Shown: in pieces, positions 40,397 to 49,635 of the stretch
Layout of the letters: every line of letters starts with the position of its first letter
Numbering within the stretch: position 1 is the stretch's first letter
From: Streptomyces finlayi
GTDB lineage: Bacteria; Actinomycetota; Actinomycetes; Streptomycetales; Streptomycetaceae
Length of the DNA: 64,000 nucleotides
Direction of reading: 5' to 3'
Assembly (NCBI RefSeq): GCF_014216315.1
Contig: NZ_CP045702.1
Coordinates: forward strand, 5,952,001-6,016,000
Translations under genes and position numbers: made by a program
Notes under the pieces: generated by a model
The model's input: only the letters and a program-made list of their open reading frames with translations
What the model was told of the DNA's origin: nothing
The model's database searches: none

Positions 40397-42274
40397 TCAG
40401 AGGCCGAGCTCGACCTCGAACTCACCGGCCTCCAGGATCGCCTTGACCGTCGTCAGGTAACGGGCGGCGTCCGCGCCGTCCACCAGACGGTGGTCGTAGG
40501 AGAGCGAGAGGTACGTCATGTCGCGCACCGCGATCGTCTCGCCGAGGTCCGGGTGGTCGATGATCACCGGACGACGGACCGTGGCACCGATGCCCAGGAT
40601 GGCTGCCTGGTTCGGAGGCACGATGACGGTGTCGAACAGCGCACCGCGCGAGCCGGTGTTGCTGATCGTGAAGGTGGCACCGGACATGTCGTCCGGGGTC
40701 AGACCGCCACCGCGGGCCTTGCCGGCCAGCTCGAAGGTCTTCTTCGCGATGCCGGCGATGTTCAGGTCGCCCGCGCCCTTGATGACCGGGGTCATCAGGC
40801 CCTTCTCGGCGTCCACGGCGATGCCGATGTTCTCCGAGTCGAAGTACGTGATGGTGCCTTCGTCCTCGTTGATCCGGGCGTTGACGACCGGGTGGGCCTT
40901 CAGCGCCTGGGCAGCAGCCTTCACGAAGAACGGCATCGGGGACAGCTTGACGCCCTCACGGGCGGCGAAGGAGGCCTTCGCCTGGTTGCGCAGCTTCATC
41001 AGCTTGGTGATGTCGACCTCGAGCACCGAGGTCAGCTGGGCCTGCGAGTGCAGCGCCTTCATCATGTTGTCGCCGATGACCTTGCGCATGCGGGTCATCT
41101 TGACCGTCTGACCGCGCAGCGGGGACGCCTCCAGCTTCGGCGCCTTCGCGGCCGGAGCAGCGGCGGCCGGAGCCGGAGCGGCGGCGGCGGCCTTGGCGGC
41201 CTCCGCGGCGGTGACGACGTCCTGCTTGCGGATGCGGCCACCGACGCCGGTGCCCTTGACCGCGCCCAGGTCGACGCCGTTCTCGGCGGCGAGCTTGCGG
41301 ACCAGCGGCGTGACGTACGCGCCGGAGTCGTCACCGGAAGGCGCGGCCTGGGCGGCCGGTGCCGGGGTGGCGGGCGCCGGAGCGGCGGCTGCCGGAGCCG
41401 GAGCGGCCGGAGCGGCGGCTGCCGGAGCCGGAGCCGGAGCGGGTGCCGGAGCGGGTGCCGGAGCCGGAGCCGGAGCGGGTGCCGGGGTGGCGGCTGCCGG
41501 AGCCGGGGCGGACGGAGCCGGGGCGGACGGAGCCGGGGCAGCGGCGGCGGGTGCCGGGGCAGCCGGGGCCGGAGCGGCGGGTGCCGGGGCCGGGGCGGAC
41601 GGAGCCGGGGCAGCCGCCGGAGCGGCACCCGGGGCACCGATGACGGCGAGCTTCGCGCCGACCTCGGCGGTCTCGTCCTCGCCGACGACGATCTCCAGCA
41701 GCACACCGGAAACCGGGGCCGGGATCTCGGTGTCGACCTTGTCCGTGGAGACCTCGAGGAGGGGCTCGTCCTCGGTGACCTCCTCGCCGACCTGCTTCAG
41801 CCAGCGGGTGACAGTGCCCTCGGTGACGCTCTCACCGAGTGCCGGGAGGGTGACGTCGGTGCCGGAGGCGGACGAGGCACCGGTGGTGGCCTCGGCCGTC
41901 GGAGCCGCGGCCGGGGCCTCGGTCTCGGTGGACGGCGCGGTCGGCGCCTCGGCCGCGGCCGGGGCCGGAACCGCGGCGGGCTCGGCGGCCGGAGCGGCGG
42001 CGGGCTCGGCGGCCGGAGCCGCCGCGGGCGCGCCGGAACCGTCGTCGATGACGGCCAGCTCGGCGCCGACCTCGACGGTCTCGTCCTCGGCGACCTTGAT
42101 GGAGGACAGGATGCCGGCGGCGGGCGACGGGATCTCGGTGTCGACCTTGTCGGTCGAGACCTCGAGCAACGGCTCGTCGGCCTCGACGCGCTCGCCCTCG
42201 GCCTTCAGCCAACGGGTGACGGTGCCCTCGGTGACGCTCTCGCCGAGCGCCGGAAGGGTTACGGAAACCGGCAT
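40397..42274 (-). CDS. sucB: Dihydrolipoamide acyltransferase E2 (SucB-annotated, likely DlaT-type)
   Basis: E2 core of a 2-oxoacid dehydrogenase complex, 625 residues. Two lipoyl domains carry the same EVSTDKVDTEI motif (lipoyl Lys43 and Lys179). A long Ala/Pro linker leads to the peripheral subunit-binding domain (VTPLVRKLAAENGVDLGAVK). The catalytic domain has SLSYDHRLVDGAD with His near 595. The family is usually annotated as succinyltransferase in actinobacteria. The M. tuberculosis protein in the same gene neighbourhood (DlaT, Rv2215) was shown to serve pyruvate dehydrogenase. Acetyltransferase function with AceE is therefore likely here. lpdA lies directly upstream. Confidence 0.95.
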   Translation of the reverse strand: MPVSVTLPALGESVTEGTVTRWLKAEGERVEADEPLLEVSTDKVDTEIPSPAAGILSSIKVAEDETVEVGAELAVIDDGSGAPAAAPAAEPAAAPAAEPAAVPAPAAAEAPTAPSTETEAPAAAPTAEATTGASSASGTDVTLPALGESVTEGTVTRWLKQVGEEVTEDEPLLEVSTDKVDTEIPAPVSGVLLEIVVGEDETAEVGAKLAVIGAPGAAPAAAPAPSAPAPAPAAPAPAAPAPAAAAPAPSAPAPSAPAPAAATPAPAPAPAPAPAPAPAPAPAPAAAAPAAPAPAAAAPAPATPAPAAQAAPSGDDSGAYVTPLVRKLAAENGVDLGAVKGTGVGGRIRKQDVVTAAEAAKAAAAAPAPAAAAPAAKAPKLEASPLRGQTVKMTRMRKVIGDNMMKALHSQAQLTSVLEVDITKLMKLRNQAKASFAAREGVKLSPMPFFVKAAAQALKAHPVVNARINEDEGTITYFDSENIGIAVDAEKGLMTPVIKGAGDLNIAGIAKKTFELAGKARGGGLTPDDMSGATFTISNTGSRGALFDTVIVPPNQAAILGIGATVRRPVIIDHPDLGETIAVRDMTYLSLSYDHRLVDGADAARYLTTVKAILEAGEFEVELGL

Positions 42275-42334
42275 GGTTTCAGTTGCTCCTTACGAAAGTG
42301 CGGAAGTGGTCGGTCGTCGCGCCCGTTCGACTGG

Positions 42335-43723
42335 TCAGTCGTGGGAGTGGAGGGGCTTGCCGGCCAGGGCCAGGTGGGCCTCGCCGAGCGCCTCGCTCTG
42401 CGTCGGGTGGGCGTGGATGAGCTGCGCGACCTCGGAGGGCAGCGCCTCCCAGTTGTAGATCAGCTGGGCTTCGCCGACCTGCTCGCCCATACGGTCACCG
42501 ACCATGTGGACGCCGACCACGGCACCGTCCTTGACCTGGACGAGCTTGATCTCGCCCGCGGTCTTCAGGATCTTGCTCTTGCCGTTGCCCGCGAGGTTGT
42601 ACTTGAGGACGACGACCTTGTCCGCACCGTAGATCTCCTTGGCCTTGGCCTCGGTGATGCCGACGGAGGCGACCTCGGGGTGGCAGTACGCCACCTTCGG
42701 CACGCCGTCGTAGTCGATCGGCACGGTCTTGAGACCGGCCAGCCGCTCCGCCACCAGGATGCCCTCGGCGAATCCGACGTGCGCGAGCTGGAGGGTCGGG
42801 GCCAGGTCGCCCACGGCCGACACGGTCGGAACGTTGGTCTGCATGTACTCGTCGACGAGGACGTAACCGCGGTCCATCGCGACGCCGGCCTCCTCGTAAC
42901 CGAGGCCCTGCGAGACCGGACCGCGGCCGATGGCGACCAGAAGCACCTCGGCCTCGAAGGTCTTGCCGTCGGCGAGGGTCACGCGGACGCCGTCCTGCGT
43001 GTACTCCGCCTTGTCGAAGAAGGTGCCGAGGTTGAACTTGATGCCACGCTTGCGGAACGCGCGCTCAAGGATCTTCGAGCTGTTCTCGTCCTCGACGGGG
43101 ACCAGGTGCTTCAGGCCCTCGATGATCGTGACGTCGGTGCCGAAGGACTTCCACGCCGAGGCGAACTCGACGCCGATGACGCCACCGCCCAGGATGATCG
43201 CGGACTTCGGTACGCGGTCCAGCGTCAGCGCGTGGTCCGATGAGATGACGCGGTTGCCGTCGATCTCCAGGCCCGGCAGCGACTTCGGCACGGAGCCGGT
43301 CGCCAGCAGGACGTGGCGGCCGGTGACGCGCTCGCCGTTCACGTCGACGGAGGTGGGGGAGGAGAGCCGCCCCTCACCTTCGATGTAGTGCACCTTGCGC
43401 GAGGCGATGAGTCCCTGCAGACCCTTGTACAGGCCCGAGATCACCTCGTCCTTGTACTTGTGGACGGCCTCGATGTCGATGCCCTCGAAGGTGGCCTTCA
43501 CGCCGAACTGACTGGCCTCGCGGGCCTGGTCGGCGATCTCGCCGGCGTGCAGCAGCGCCTTCGTGGGAATACAGCCGTTGTGCAGGCAGGTGCCGCCGAC
43601 CTTGCCCTTTTCGATCAGGGCGACGTCCAGACCCAGCTGCGCTCCGCGCAGGGCCGCGGCGTACCCGCCACTGCCACCGCCGAGGATCACTAGGTCGAAA
43701 ACGGTGCTGGCGTCGTTCGCCAC
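42335..43723 (-). CDS. lpdA: Dihydrolipoamide dehydrogenase (E3)
   Basis: FAD enzyme that reoxidises dihydrolipoamide with NAD+. The 462-residue protein starts at GTG 43723 behind GGAGG. FAD binding is at LVILGGGSGGYAAALRGAQL. The redox disulfide is in GGTCLHNGCIPTKALL. NAD binding is at AIILGGGVIGVEFASAW. The catalytic His-Glu pair is in HAHPTQSEALGEA. The E2 gene follows 60 bases downstream, consistent with co-transcription. Confidence 0.97.
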   Translation of the reverse strand: MANDASTVFDLVILGGGSGGYAAALRGAQLGLDVALIEKGKVGGTCLHNGCIPTKALLHAGEIADQAREASQFGVKATFEGIDIEAVHKYKDEVISGLYKGLQGLIASRKVHYIEGEGRLSSPTSVDVNGERVTGRHVLLATGSVPKSLPGLEIDGNRVISSDHALTLDRVPKSAIILGGGVIGVEFASAWKSFGTDVTIIEGLKHLVPVEDENSSKILERAFRKRGIKFNLGTFFDKAEYTQDGVRVTLADGKTFEAEVLLVAIGRGPVSQGLGYEEAGVAMDRGYVLVDEYMQTNVPTVSAVGDLAPTLQLAHVGFAEGILVAERLAGLKTVPIDYDGVPKVAYCHPEVASVGITEAKAKEIYGADKVVVLKYNLAGNGKSKILKTAGEIKLVQVKDGAVVGVHMVGDRMGEQVGEAQLIYNWEALPSEVAQLIHAHPTQSEALGEAHLALAGKPLHSHD

Positions 43724-43980
43724 GTCACGTCCTCCATGCATGTGCGCCGGATGCCGGGCCCCGTAGCTGGGGTGTGACCGGCCGGTCGGCTGGTGTTCGG
43801 CCGCTTCGTTGTTCGGCCCTGTGGTGGGGGCCCTGTCCTGCCGAGAACCCATCTTCGCACTTGTTGACGGTGGGCGGGACGCGGGGCCCGGGTCGGAGGC
43901 GGATGATCAGCCGCCTCCGGGGGTTACTGCTGCGTACAAATCGGGGTGAAGCCTTCCGGCGCCCCTGTGTGAACGCGTAC

Positions 43981-44004
43981 GGCCCCGGACGTATGCCCGG
44001 GGCC
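43981..44004 (-). terminator. Hairpin terminator after pepA
   Basis: GGCCCCGG (43981-43988) and CCGGGGCC (43997-44004) pair around an eight-base loop. It lies 18 bases after the pepA stop. Confidence 0.7.
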
Positions 44005-44022
44005 GACGTCACATCCTCACTG

Positions 44023-45576
44023 TCAGCCGAGGTCGCCCGCGGCGGTGTGCTCCGCCAGCGCGACCAGCGTGCGGACCGCGGAACCGGTGCCGCCCTTGGG
44101 CGTGTAGCCGTAGGGCGCGCCCTCGTGGAAGGCCGGGCCCGCGATGTCCAGGTGCGCCCAGGCGATGCCCTCGCCCACGAACTCCTGGAGGAACAGACCG
44201 GCCACCAGGCCGCCGCCCATCCGCTCGCCCATGTTGGCGATGTCGGCGGTGGGGGACTCCATGCCCTTGCGCAGGTCGGCGGGGAGAGGCATCGGCCAGG
44301 AAGCCTCGCCGACCTCCTCGGCGATCTCGTGGATGGAGGTACGGAAGGCGTCGTCGTTCGCCATGATGCCGAAGGTGCGGTTGCCCAGGGCGAGCACCAT
44401 CGCACCGGTCAGCGTGGCGACGTCGACGATCGCGTCCGGGTTCTCCTCGGAGGCACGGGTCAGCGCGTCCGCGAGGACGAGTCGGCCCTCGGCGTCCGTG
44501 TTGAGGACCTCGACGGTCTTGCCGCTGTACATGCGCAGCACGTCACCGGGGCGGGTGGCGTTGCCGGACGGCATGTTCTCGGCGAGCGCGAGCCAGCCGG
44601 TGACGTTGACCCTGAGGCCGAGACGGGCGGCGGCGACGACGGCCGCGAACACGGCGGCGGCGCCGCTCATGTCGCACTTCATCGTCTCGTTGTGGCCCGC
44701 CGGCTTGAGCGAGATGCCGCCCGAGTCGTAGGTGATGCCCTTGCCCACGAGGGCCAGGGTCTTCTCCGCCTTGGGGTGCGTGTAGGCGAGCTTCACCAGA
44801 CGGGGGCCGTGGGCCGAGCCCTGACCGACACCCAGCAGACCGCCGAAGCCGCCCTTCACGAGCGCCTTCTCGTCGAGGACCTGCACCTTGATGCCGTGCT
44901 CCTTGCCCGCGGCGGTGACCACGGCGGCGAAGGACTCGGGGTACAGGTCGTTCGGCGGGGTGTTGATCAGGTCGCGGGCGCGGTTGATCTCCTCGACGAG
45001 CGCGGTGGCGCGCTCGGCGGCGGCCTTGAACGCCTTGTCGCGCGGCTTGGTGCCGATCAGGGCCACCTCGGCGAGCGGCAGCTTCGGGCCGTTGTTCTTG
45101 GCGCCCTTGGGGGCGAGCGAGTTCTCGCCGCCCTGGTAGGCCGTGAAGGCGTACGCGCCCAGGAGCGCACCCTCGGCGACCGCGCCGGCGTCCTCGACGG
45201 ACAGGACGGGCAGCGCGAAGCCGGCCTTCTTCGAACCGGCCAGCGCGCGGGCTGCGGAACCCGCGGCCTTGCGCAGCGTCTCGGGGTCGTACGCGTCGTC
45301 GCCGTCCGGGACCTTGCCGAGCCCGACCGCGAGGACGACCGGGGCCTTGAGGCCGGACGGCGCGGGGAGCTTGGTCACTTCGCCCTCGGCACCGGAGGCA
45401 CCCAGGGTCTCCAGGACGGCGGCGAGCTTTCCGTCGAACGCCTTGTCCACGGCCTCGGCGCCCGGCGCGAGGACCAGGTCCCCGGACTTGGATCCAGCGC
45501 CCTTGGCGACGCCGACGACGAGAGCGTCGGCGCGCAGCGTCGCCGCACCGGCGGTGCTGAGAGTGAGAGCAGTCAC
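44023..45576 (-). CDS. pepA: Leucyl aminopeptidase (M17)
   Basis: Dinuclear metal aminopeptidase that releases N-terminal residues from peptides in the cytoplasm. It has 517 residues from GTG 45576. The M17 signature NTDAEGRLVLADAL is present. The metal ligand segment GKGITYDSGGISLKP has the Lys and Asp, and MKCDMSGAAAVFA follows. The N-terminal non-catalytic domain (residues 1-180) is typical. Its position upstream of lpdA and the E2 matches pepB next to dlaT in mycobacteria. Confidence 0.96.
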   Translation of the reverse strand: MTALTLSTAGAATLRADALVVGVAKGAGSKSGDLVLAPGAEAVDKAFDGKLAAVLETLGASGAEGEVTKLPAPSGLKAPVVLAVGLGKVPDGDDAYDPETLRKAAGSAARALAGSKKAGFALPVLSVEDAGAVAEGALLGAYAFTAYQGGENSLAPKGAKNNGPKLPLAEVALIGTKPRDKAFKAAAERATALVEEINRARDLINTPPNDLYPESFAAVVTAAGKEHGIKVQVLDEKALVKGGFGGLLGVGQGSAHGPRLVKLAYTHPKAEKTLALVGKGITYDSGGISLKPAGHNETMKCDMSGAAAVFAAVVAAARLGLRVNVTGWLALAENMPSGNATRPGDVLRMYSGKTVEVLNTDAEGRLVLADALTRASEENPDAIVDVATLTGAMVLALGNRTFGIMANDDAFRTSIHEIAEEVGEASWPMPLPADLRKGMESPTADIANMGERMGGGLVAGLFLQEFVGEGIAWAHLDIAGPAFHEGAPYGYTPKGGTGSAVRTLVALAEHTAAGDLG

Positions 45577-45826
45577 GGTGGTGGAATCTCGCTTCCGTTG
45601 AGTTCTGTTGTCGGTCGAGGGGTGGGCCGACCGTGCCCGGCGCATCGTAGACGGCGCCGCAATGTGCCGGGAATGAGCCTACGCGCGCCTTTCCTGGTGC
45701 CTCACAGCGGCGGGCCGTCCTGGGCCCTCCCGGGTGTACGGACATCCGCCGGGCGGCCCCGGTCCGGCGGGAAGGGCGCGCGCCAGTAGGGTCGTTGCCG
45801 GTGAAGGTGCGAGCGGGGGGAGAGCG

Positions 45827-46705
45827 ATGCGGTGGCAAGGCCGGCTGCGCGGTACGGGGCCGCGGACACCGCTGTCCGCCGCCGTACCGGTTCTTCTGCT
45901 CGTGCTCACCGCCTGCACCTCGGGGGCACCGGCCCCCGCCCCTGTGCCCTCACAGGCCACCGCACCGGTCCCCTCCCGAGCTTCCGAGCGGGCTCCGGGC
46001 ACCCACTGGCGCCCGGAGCCGGGCACCGACTGGCAGTGGCAGCTCTCCGGTCGGCTGGACCCGTCCGTGGACGCGCCGGTCTACGACATCGACGGCTTCG
46101 AGAACGGTGCGGCGGACGTGGCGGAGCTGCACCGCCGGGACCGCAAGGTCATCTGCTACCTCTCCACCGGTGCCTGGGAGGACTTCCGCCCGGACGCCGG
46201 GAAGTTCCCCGCGTCGGTGCTCGGCGAGGGCAACGGCTGGAAGGGCGAGCGCTGGCTCGACATCCGCCGCACCGATGTCCTGGAGCCGCTGATGGACGCC
46301 CGGATCGCGATGTGCGCGAAGAAGGGCTTCGACGCGGTGGAGCCGGACAACATGGACGCCTACCTCAACCCGTCCGGCTTTCCGCTCACGGCGGACCACC
46401 AGCTGCGCTACAACCGGCTGATCGCCCGCCTCGCCCACGGGCACGGTCTCTCCGTGGGCCTGAAGAACGACCTGGACCAGATCCCGGAACTGGAGCCCGA
46501 CTTCGACTTCGCGGTCAACGAGCAGTGCGCCCAGTACGAGGAGTGCGACGCCGTCACCCCGTTCACCGAGGCGGGCAAGGCGGTCTTCCACGCGGAGTAC
46601 GAGCTGGCCCCGGCCCAGTTCTGTGCCGAATCACGGCGGCTGAAGCTGAGTTCCCTGCGCAAGGAGTACGCGCTCGACCCCTGGCGCGAGACCTGCGCGC
46701 CCTGA
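45827..46705 (+). CDS. GH114-type lipoprotein (endo-alpha-1,4-polygalactosaminidase family)
   Basis: A 292-residue exported protein. The signal peptide ends in the lipobox LLVLTAC. A Pro/Ala/Ser linker leads to a TIM-barrel GH114 domain: WQWQLSGRLDPSVDAPVYDI, CYLSTGAWEDFRPD, KGFDAVEPDNMDAY and LSVGLKNDLDQIPELEPDFD. The Asp and Glu residues in these motifs are the expected catalytic ones. Family members cleave galactosaminogalactan. The ATG at 45827 follows GGGGGGAGAG. A role in remodelling an exopolysaccharide is inferred. Confidence 0.88.
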   Translation: MRWQGRLRGTGPRTPLSAAVPVLLLVLTACTSGAPAPAPVPSQATAPVPSRASERAPGTHWRPEPGTDWQWQLSGRLDPSVDAPVYDIDGFENGAADVAELHRRDRKVICYLSTGAWEDFRPDAGKFPASVLGEGNGWKGERWLDIRRTDVLEPLMDARIAMCAKKGFDAVEPDNMDAYLNPSGFPLTADHQLRYNRLIARLAHGHGLSVGLKNDLDQIPELEPDFDFAVNEQCAQYEECDAVTPFTEAGKAVFHAEYELAPAQFCAESRRLKLSSLRKEYALDPWRETCAP

Positions 46706-46729
46706 GGGTGTCCGCGAAGTCCCGCCTGG

Positions 46730-47506
46730 CTAGAACGCCAGCACCACCAGCGCCGCCGTCGCGGCCGTCTCCTCCAGTGCGCCGAACACGTCCCCGGTCA
46801 CCCCGCCGAAGCGCCGTACACAGTGCAGCATCAGCAGCTGGGCGACGCCCAGCGCGACCACCACGGCCAGCGCGTGGTGCACGGCCCCGTAACCGCCCAG
46901 CAGGGCCCCCGCGCCCGCGCAGACCGCGACGGCCAGTACGGTCACGGCCATCGCACCGATCCGGGGGACCGTGCCCGCCACCGCCGCTCCCAGGCCCTCG
47001 GGGCGGGCGGGCGGGACGCCCTGACGGGAGGCCAGGGTGAGCGCGAGCCGGGCCGCCACGCCGGACACGACCGCCCCGGCGGCGCCGTGCGCCCAGCCCT
47101 GCCCGTACAGCTCGAAGAGGGCGGCGACCTGGGCCAGCAGGACGAGGAGCAGAGTGATGACACCGAACGGGCCAATGTCCGACTGCTTCATGATGCGCAG
47201 CGCCTCCCCGGCGGGCTTCGCGCTGCCGAGTCCGTCCGCGGTGTCCGCGAGTCCGTCCAGGTGCAGCCCCCGGGTGACGGCCGCCGGCACGGCGACGGAG
47301 GCCACGGCGGCCAGCAGGGGCCCCGAGCCCAGCAGGAGCGACAGGGCGCCCGGCACGGCCGCGAGCAGGCCCACCAGGAGCCCGGCGAGCGGGGCACACA
47401 GCATCCCGGTGCGGGCGGTCGCACGGTCCCAGCGGGTCACGCGGACGGGGAGTGCGGTGAGGGTGCCGAAGGCGAAACGCAGGCCGTGGCTGTTCAGGGA
47501 GGTCAC
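46730..47506 (-). CDS. cobS: Adenosylcobinamide-GDP ribazoletransferase (cobalamin synthase)
   Basis: Integral membrane enzyme joining adenosylcobinamide-GDP and alpha-ribazole. It has 258 residues from GTG 47506. The conserved acidic motif is TRGLHLDGLADTADGLGSAK, followed by ALRIMKQSDIGPFGV, the metal-dependent site of the family. Six or so hydrophobic segments follow. CobT and CobU, which make its two substrates, are encoded nearby on the same strand. Confidence 0.95.
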   Translation of the reverse strand: MTSLNSHGLRFAFGTLTALPVRVTRWDRATARTGMLCAPLAGLLVGLLAAVPGALSLLLGSGPLLAAVASVAVPAAVTRGLHLDGLADTADGLGSAKPAGEALRIMKQSDIGPFGVITLLLVLLAQVAALFELYGQGWAHGAAGAVVSGVAARLALTLASRQGVPPARPEGLGAAVAGTVPRIGAMAVTVLAVAVCAGAGALLGGYGAVHHALAVVVALGVAQLLMLHCVRRFGGVTGDVFGALEETAATAALVVLAF

Positions 47507-47594
47507 CGCGCGCAGGCTAGCCGGTGCCCGCCACCGATAGATTGGGCGGATCACCTCAAATCCCCCGTGAGGTGACCTATCGGGAGTGGGTGGC

Positions 47595-48356
47595 ATGGGT
47601 CACTGGTTGCACGAGAACTTCGTCGAGCCGGGCAAGCTTCCGATGCTCCTCGCCCTGAGCGCCTTCGTGCTCACGTTCGGCGTCACCCGTATGATCACCC
47701 GGCTGATCCGGGCCGGCAAAGGCCCCTTCCGCAACGTCACGCCCGGGGGTGTGCACGTTCACCACGTGGTGCCCGGGGTGGTGCTCACCGTGCTCGGCGG
47801 CTTCGGCGCGGTGGCCAGCGGCCGGGAGGGCGTCGGAGCCTCGCTCTGCGCGGTGATCTTCGGTGTGGGCGCCGGTCTGATGCTCGACGAGTTCGCGATG
47901 ATCCTGCACATGGACGACGTGTACTGGACCGAACAGGGCCGGCAGAGTGTGGAGGTCGTCGTCCTCACCGCCGCGCTCGTGGGGCTCTTCCTGGCCGGTT
48001 TCTCGCCGCTCGGGGTCGACGAGCTGAGCGACGACGAGCAGCAGGGGCGGCTGAGCATCGTCCTGACGCTCGTCGTCAACTTCGCCTTCGTGCTGATCGC
48101 CCTCTTCAAGGGCAAGGTACGCATGGCGGTTCTCGGCGCGCTGATCCCGTTCGTCGCCCTGGTGGGCGCGGTCAGGCTGGCCCGGCCGGCCTCGCCGTGG
48201 GCGAAGCGGTTCTACCGGAACAGGCACCGGGCCAGGTCCAGGTCGGTGCTGCGCGCCTACCACCACGACCGGCGGTGGGCCGGTCCACGGCGCAGGTTCC
48301 AGGACCTGATCGGCGGCGCCCCCGACCGGGTCCCGCTGCCCACCGGCAAACCCTGA
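47595..48356 (+). CDS. Integral membrane protein, function unknown
   Basis: A 253-residue protein with about five or six membrane helices (LPMLLALSAFVLTFGVTRMI, VLTVLGGFGAVA, VVVLTAALVGLFLAGF, IVLTLVVNFAFVLIALF, LGALIPFVALVGAVRLA). A His-rich motif GVHVHHVVPG sits in the first loop. The C-terminus is basic and cytoplasmic (RNRHRARSRSVLRAYHHDRR). ATG 47595 with GGGAG upstream is preferred over GTG 47586. It lies between cobS and cobT but on the opposite strand. A cobalamin role is not indicated; the paired His could bind metal. Confidence 0.8.
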   Translation: MGHWLHENFVEPGKLPMLLALSAFVLTFGVTRMITRLIRAGKGPFRNVTPGGVHVHHVVPGVVLTVLGGFGAVASGREGVGASLCAVIFGVGAGLMLDEFAMILHMDDVYWTEQGRQSVEVVVLTAALVGLFLAGFSPLGVDELSDDEQQGRLSIVLTLVVNFAFVLIALFKGKVRMAVLGALIPFVALVGAVRLARPASPWAKRFYRNRHRARSRSVLRAYHHDRRWAGPRRRFQDLIGGAPDRVPLPTGKP

Positions 48357-48372
48357 CCGCCGGTGGGCGGGC

Positions 48373-49524
48373 TCAGGCGCCCGAGGCCTTCTCGGCAGTG
48401 ACCTCAGTGACCTCAGTGACCTCAGTGGCCTCCTCGGGCTCCTCCGCCCCCTCCGCCCCCTCGGTCCCCTCCGGTTCCTCCGCCTCCTCCGCACGCTCCG
48501 GCAGTTCCGCCGCCAGCGCCGCCGCGGCCTGCACCAGGGGAAGCGCGAGGATCGCCCCGCTGCCCCCGCCCACGGTCACCCCGTGATCGAGCAGCGGTGT
48601 GAGCGCCATCCGGTCCAGTGCCTTCGCCTGCGCCGGCTCACCGCTCGCCTGCCCGGCCAGCCACCAGTCCGGCGCACGGAACGCGGCCCGCTGCGCCACC
48701 AGCGCGCAGGCCGAGCCGACGACCCCGTCCAGGATCACCGGCATCCGGCGGACCGCGCTCTGCAGCAGGAAGCCCGTCATCGCCGCCAGGTCGGCGCCGC
48801 CGACCGCGGCAAGCAGCTCCAGCTGGTCACCCAGCACCGGTCGCGCCCGGCGCAGCGCGTCGCGGATCGCCGCGCACTTGCGCATCCACGCCAGGTCGTC
48901 GATCCCGGTGCCGCCTCGGCCCGTGACCACCGAGGCGTCCGTGCCGCACAGTGCCGCGATCAGGACGGAGGCCGCCGTGGTCCCGCCGACGCTCAGGTCG
49001 CCGAGCACCACCAGATCCGTACCGGAGTCGGCCTCCTCGTCGGCGATCGCCGTACCCAGCCGCACCGCCCGCTCGGCTTCCTCGGCCGTCAGCGCGTCCT
49101 CGATGTCGATGCGCCCGCTGCCGCGCCGCACCCGGTGCCTTACGACGGACTCGGGCAGCAGCTCCGGATCGCAGTCCAGCCCGGCGTCGACGATCCGTAC
49201 GGGAACCGAGAAGCGGCGGGCCAGTACGGCGACGGCGCTCGCACCGTCCAGGGTGTCCCGCACGAGCTCGTACGCGGTGCCCGCGGCGCGGCCGGAGACA
49301 TTCAGTGCCGCCACCCCGTGGTCCGCGGCGAAGACCACCACGCGGGGACGCTCGACCGGCCTGACCGGTACGGACTGCTGGGCGGCCGCGAGCCATTCCC
49401 CCAGCTCGTCGAGGCGTCCGAGCGCCCCGGGCGGCACGGTCAGCCGTTCCCGTCGTTCCTCGGCATCGCGCCGTACGCCGCCGTCGGGGCGTTCGATCAG
49501 GTCGGAGAAGTCGTCCAGATTCAC
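48373..49524 (-). CDS. cobT: Nicotinate-nucleotide-dimethylbenzimidazole phosphoribosyltransferase
   Basis: Makes alpha-ribazole phosphate from nicotinate mononucleotide and dimethylbenzimidazole. It has 383 residues from GTG 49524. Motifs are PRVVVFAADHGVAALNVSGR, DLVVLGDLSVGGTTAASVLI and PVILDGVVGSACALVA. The family normally ends soon after GGGSGAILALPLVQAAAAL. Here an extra acidic tail of about 40 residues follows, Glu-rich and ending in TEVTEVTEVTAEKASGA. The tail is encoded partly by a 9-base tandem repeat. It is the middle gene of cobS-cobT-cobU. Confidence 0.95.
   Translation of the reverse strand: MNLDDFSDLIERPDGGVRRDAEERRERLTVPPGALGRLDELGEWLAAAQQSVPVRPVERPRVVVFAADHGVAALNVSGRAAGTAYELVRDTLDGASAVAVLARRFSVPVRIVDAGLDCDPELLPESVVRHRVRRGSGRIDIEDALTAEEAERAVRLGTAIADEEADSGTDLVVLGDLSVGGTTAASVLIAALCGTDASVVTGRGGTGIDDLAWMRKCAAIRDALRRARPVLGDQLELLAAVGGADLAAMTGFLLQSAVRRMPVILDGVVGSACALVAQRAAFRAPDWWLAGQASGEPAQAKALDRMALTPLLDHGVTVGGGSGAILALPLVQAAAALAAELPERAEEAEEPEGTEGAEGAEEPEEATEVTEVTEVTAEKASGA
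48399..48425 (-). repeat. Three tandem copies of a 9-bp repeat in the cobT tail
   Basis: TGACCTCAG occurs three times without interruption and encodes repeated Glu-Val-Thr on the minus strand. A fourth, diverged unit (TGGCCTCCT) follows. Slippage at this site would change the tail length in frame. Confidence 0.9.
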
Positions 49525-49635
49525 GGGGGTCTGCCTCGCGGGGTCGGTACGTGATGGCCGGGAACCCGGCGGCGGGCTCCCCGACGGAACAGTACCCGGC
49601 ACCCTTCTGACGCGACGTCAGAAAAGGGCTGCGGC

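Noticed and set aside
40490..43243. A very long plus-strand open frame opposite the E2 and lpdA genes
   Set aside because: It is a by-product of high GC at third positions. Its translation is Arg/Gly/Asp-rich without domains, while the minus strand encodes clear enzymes over the same bases.
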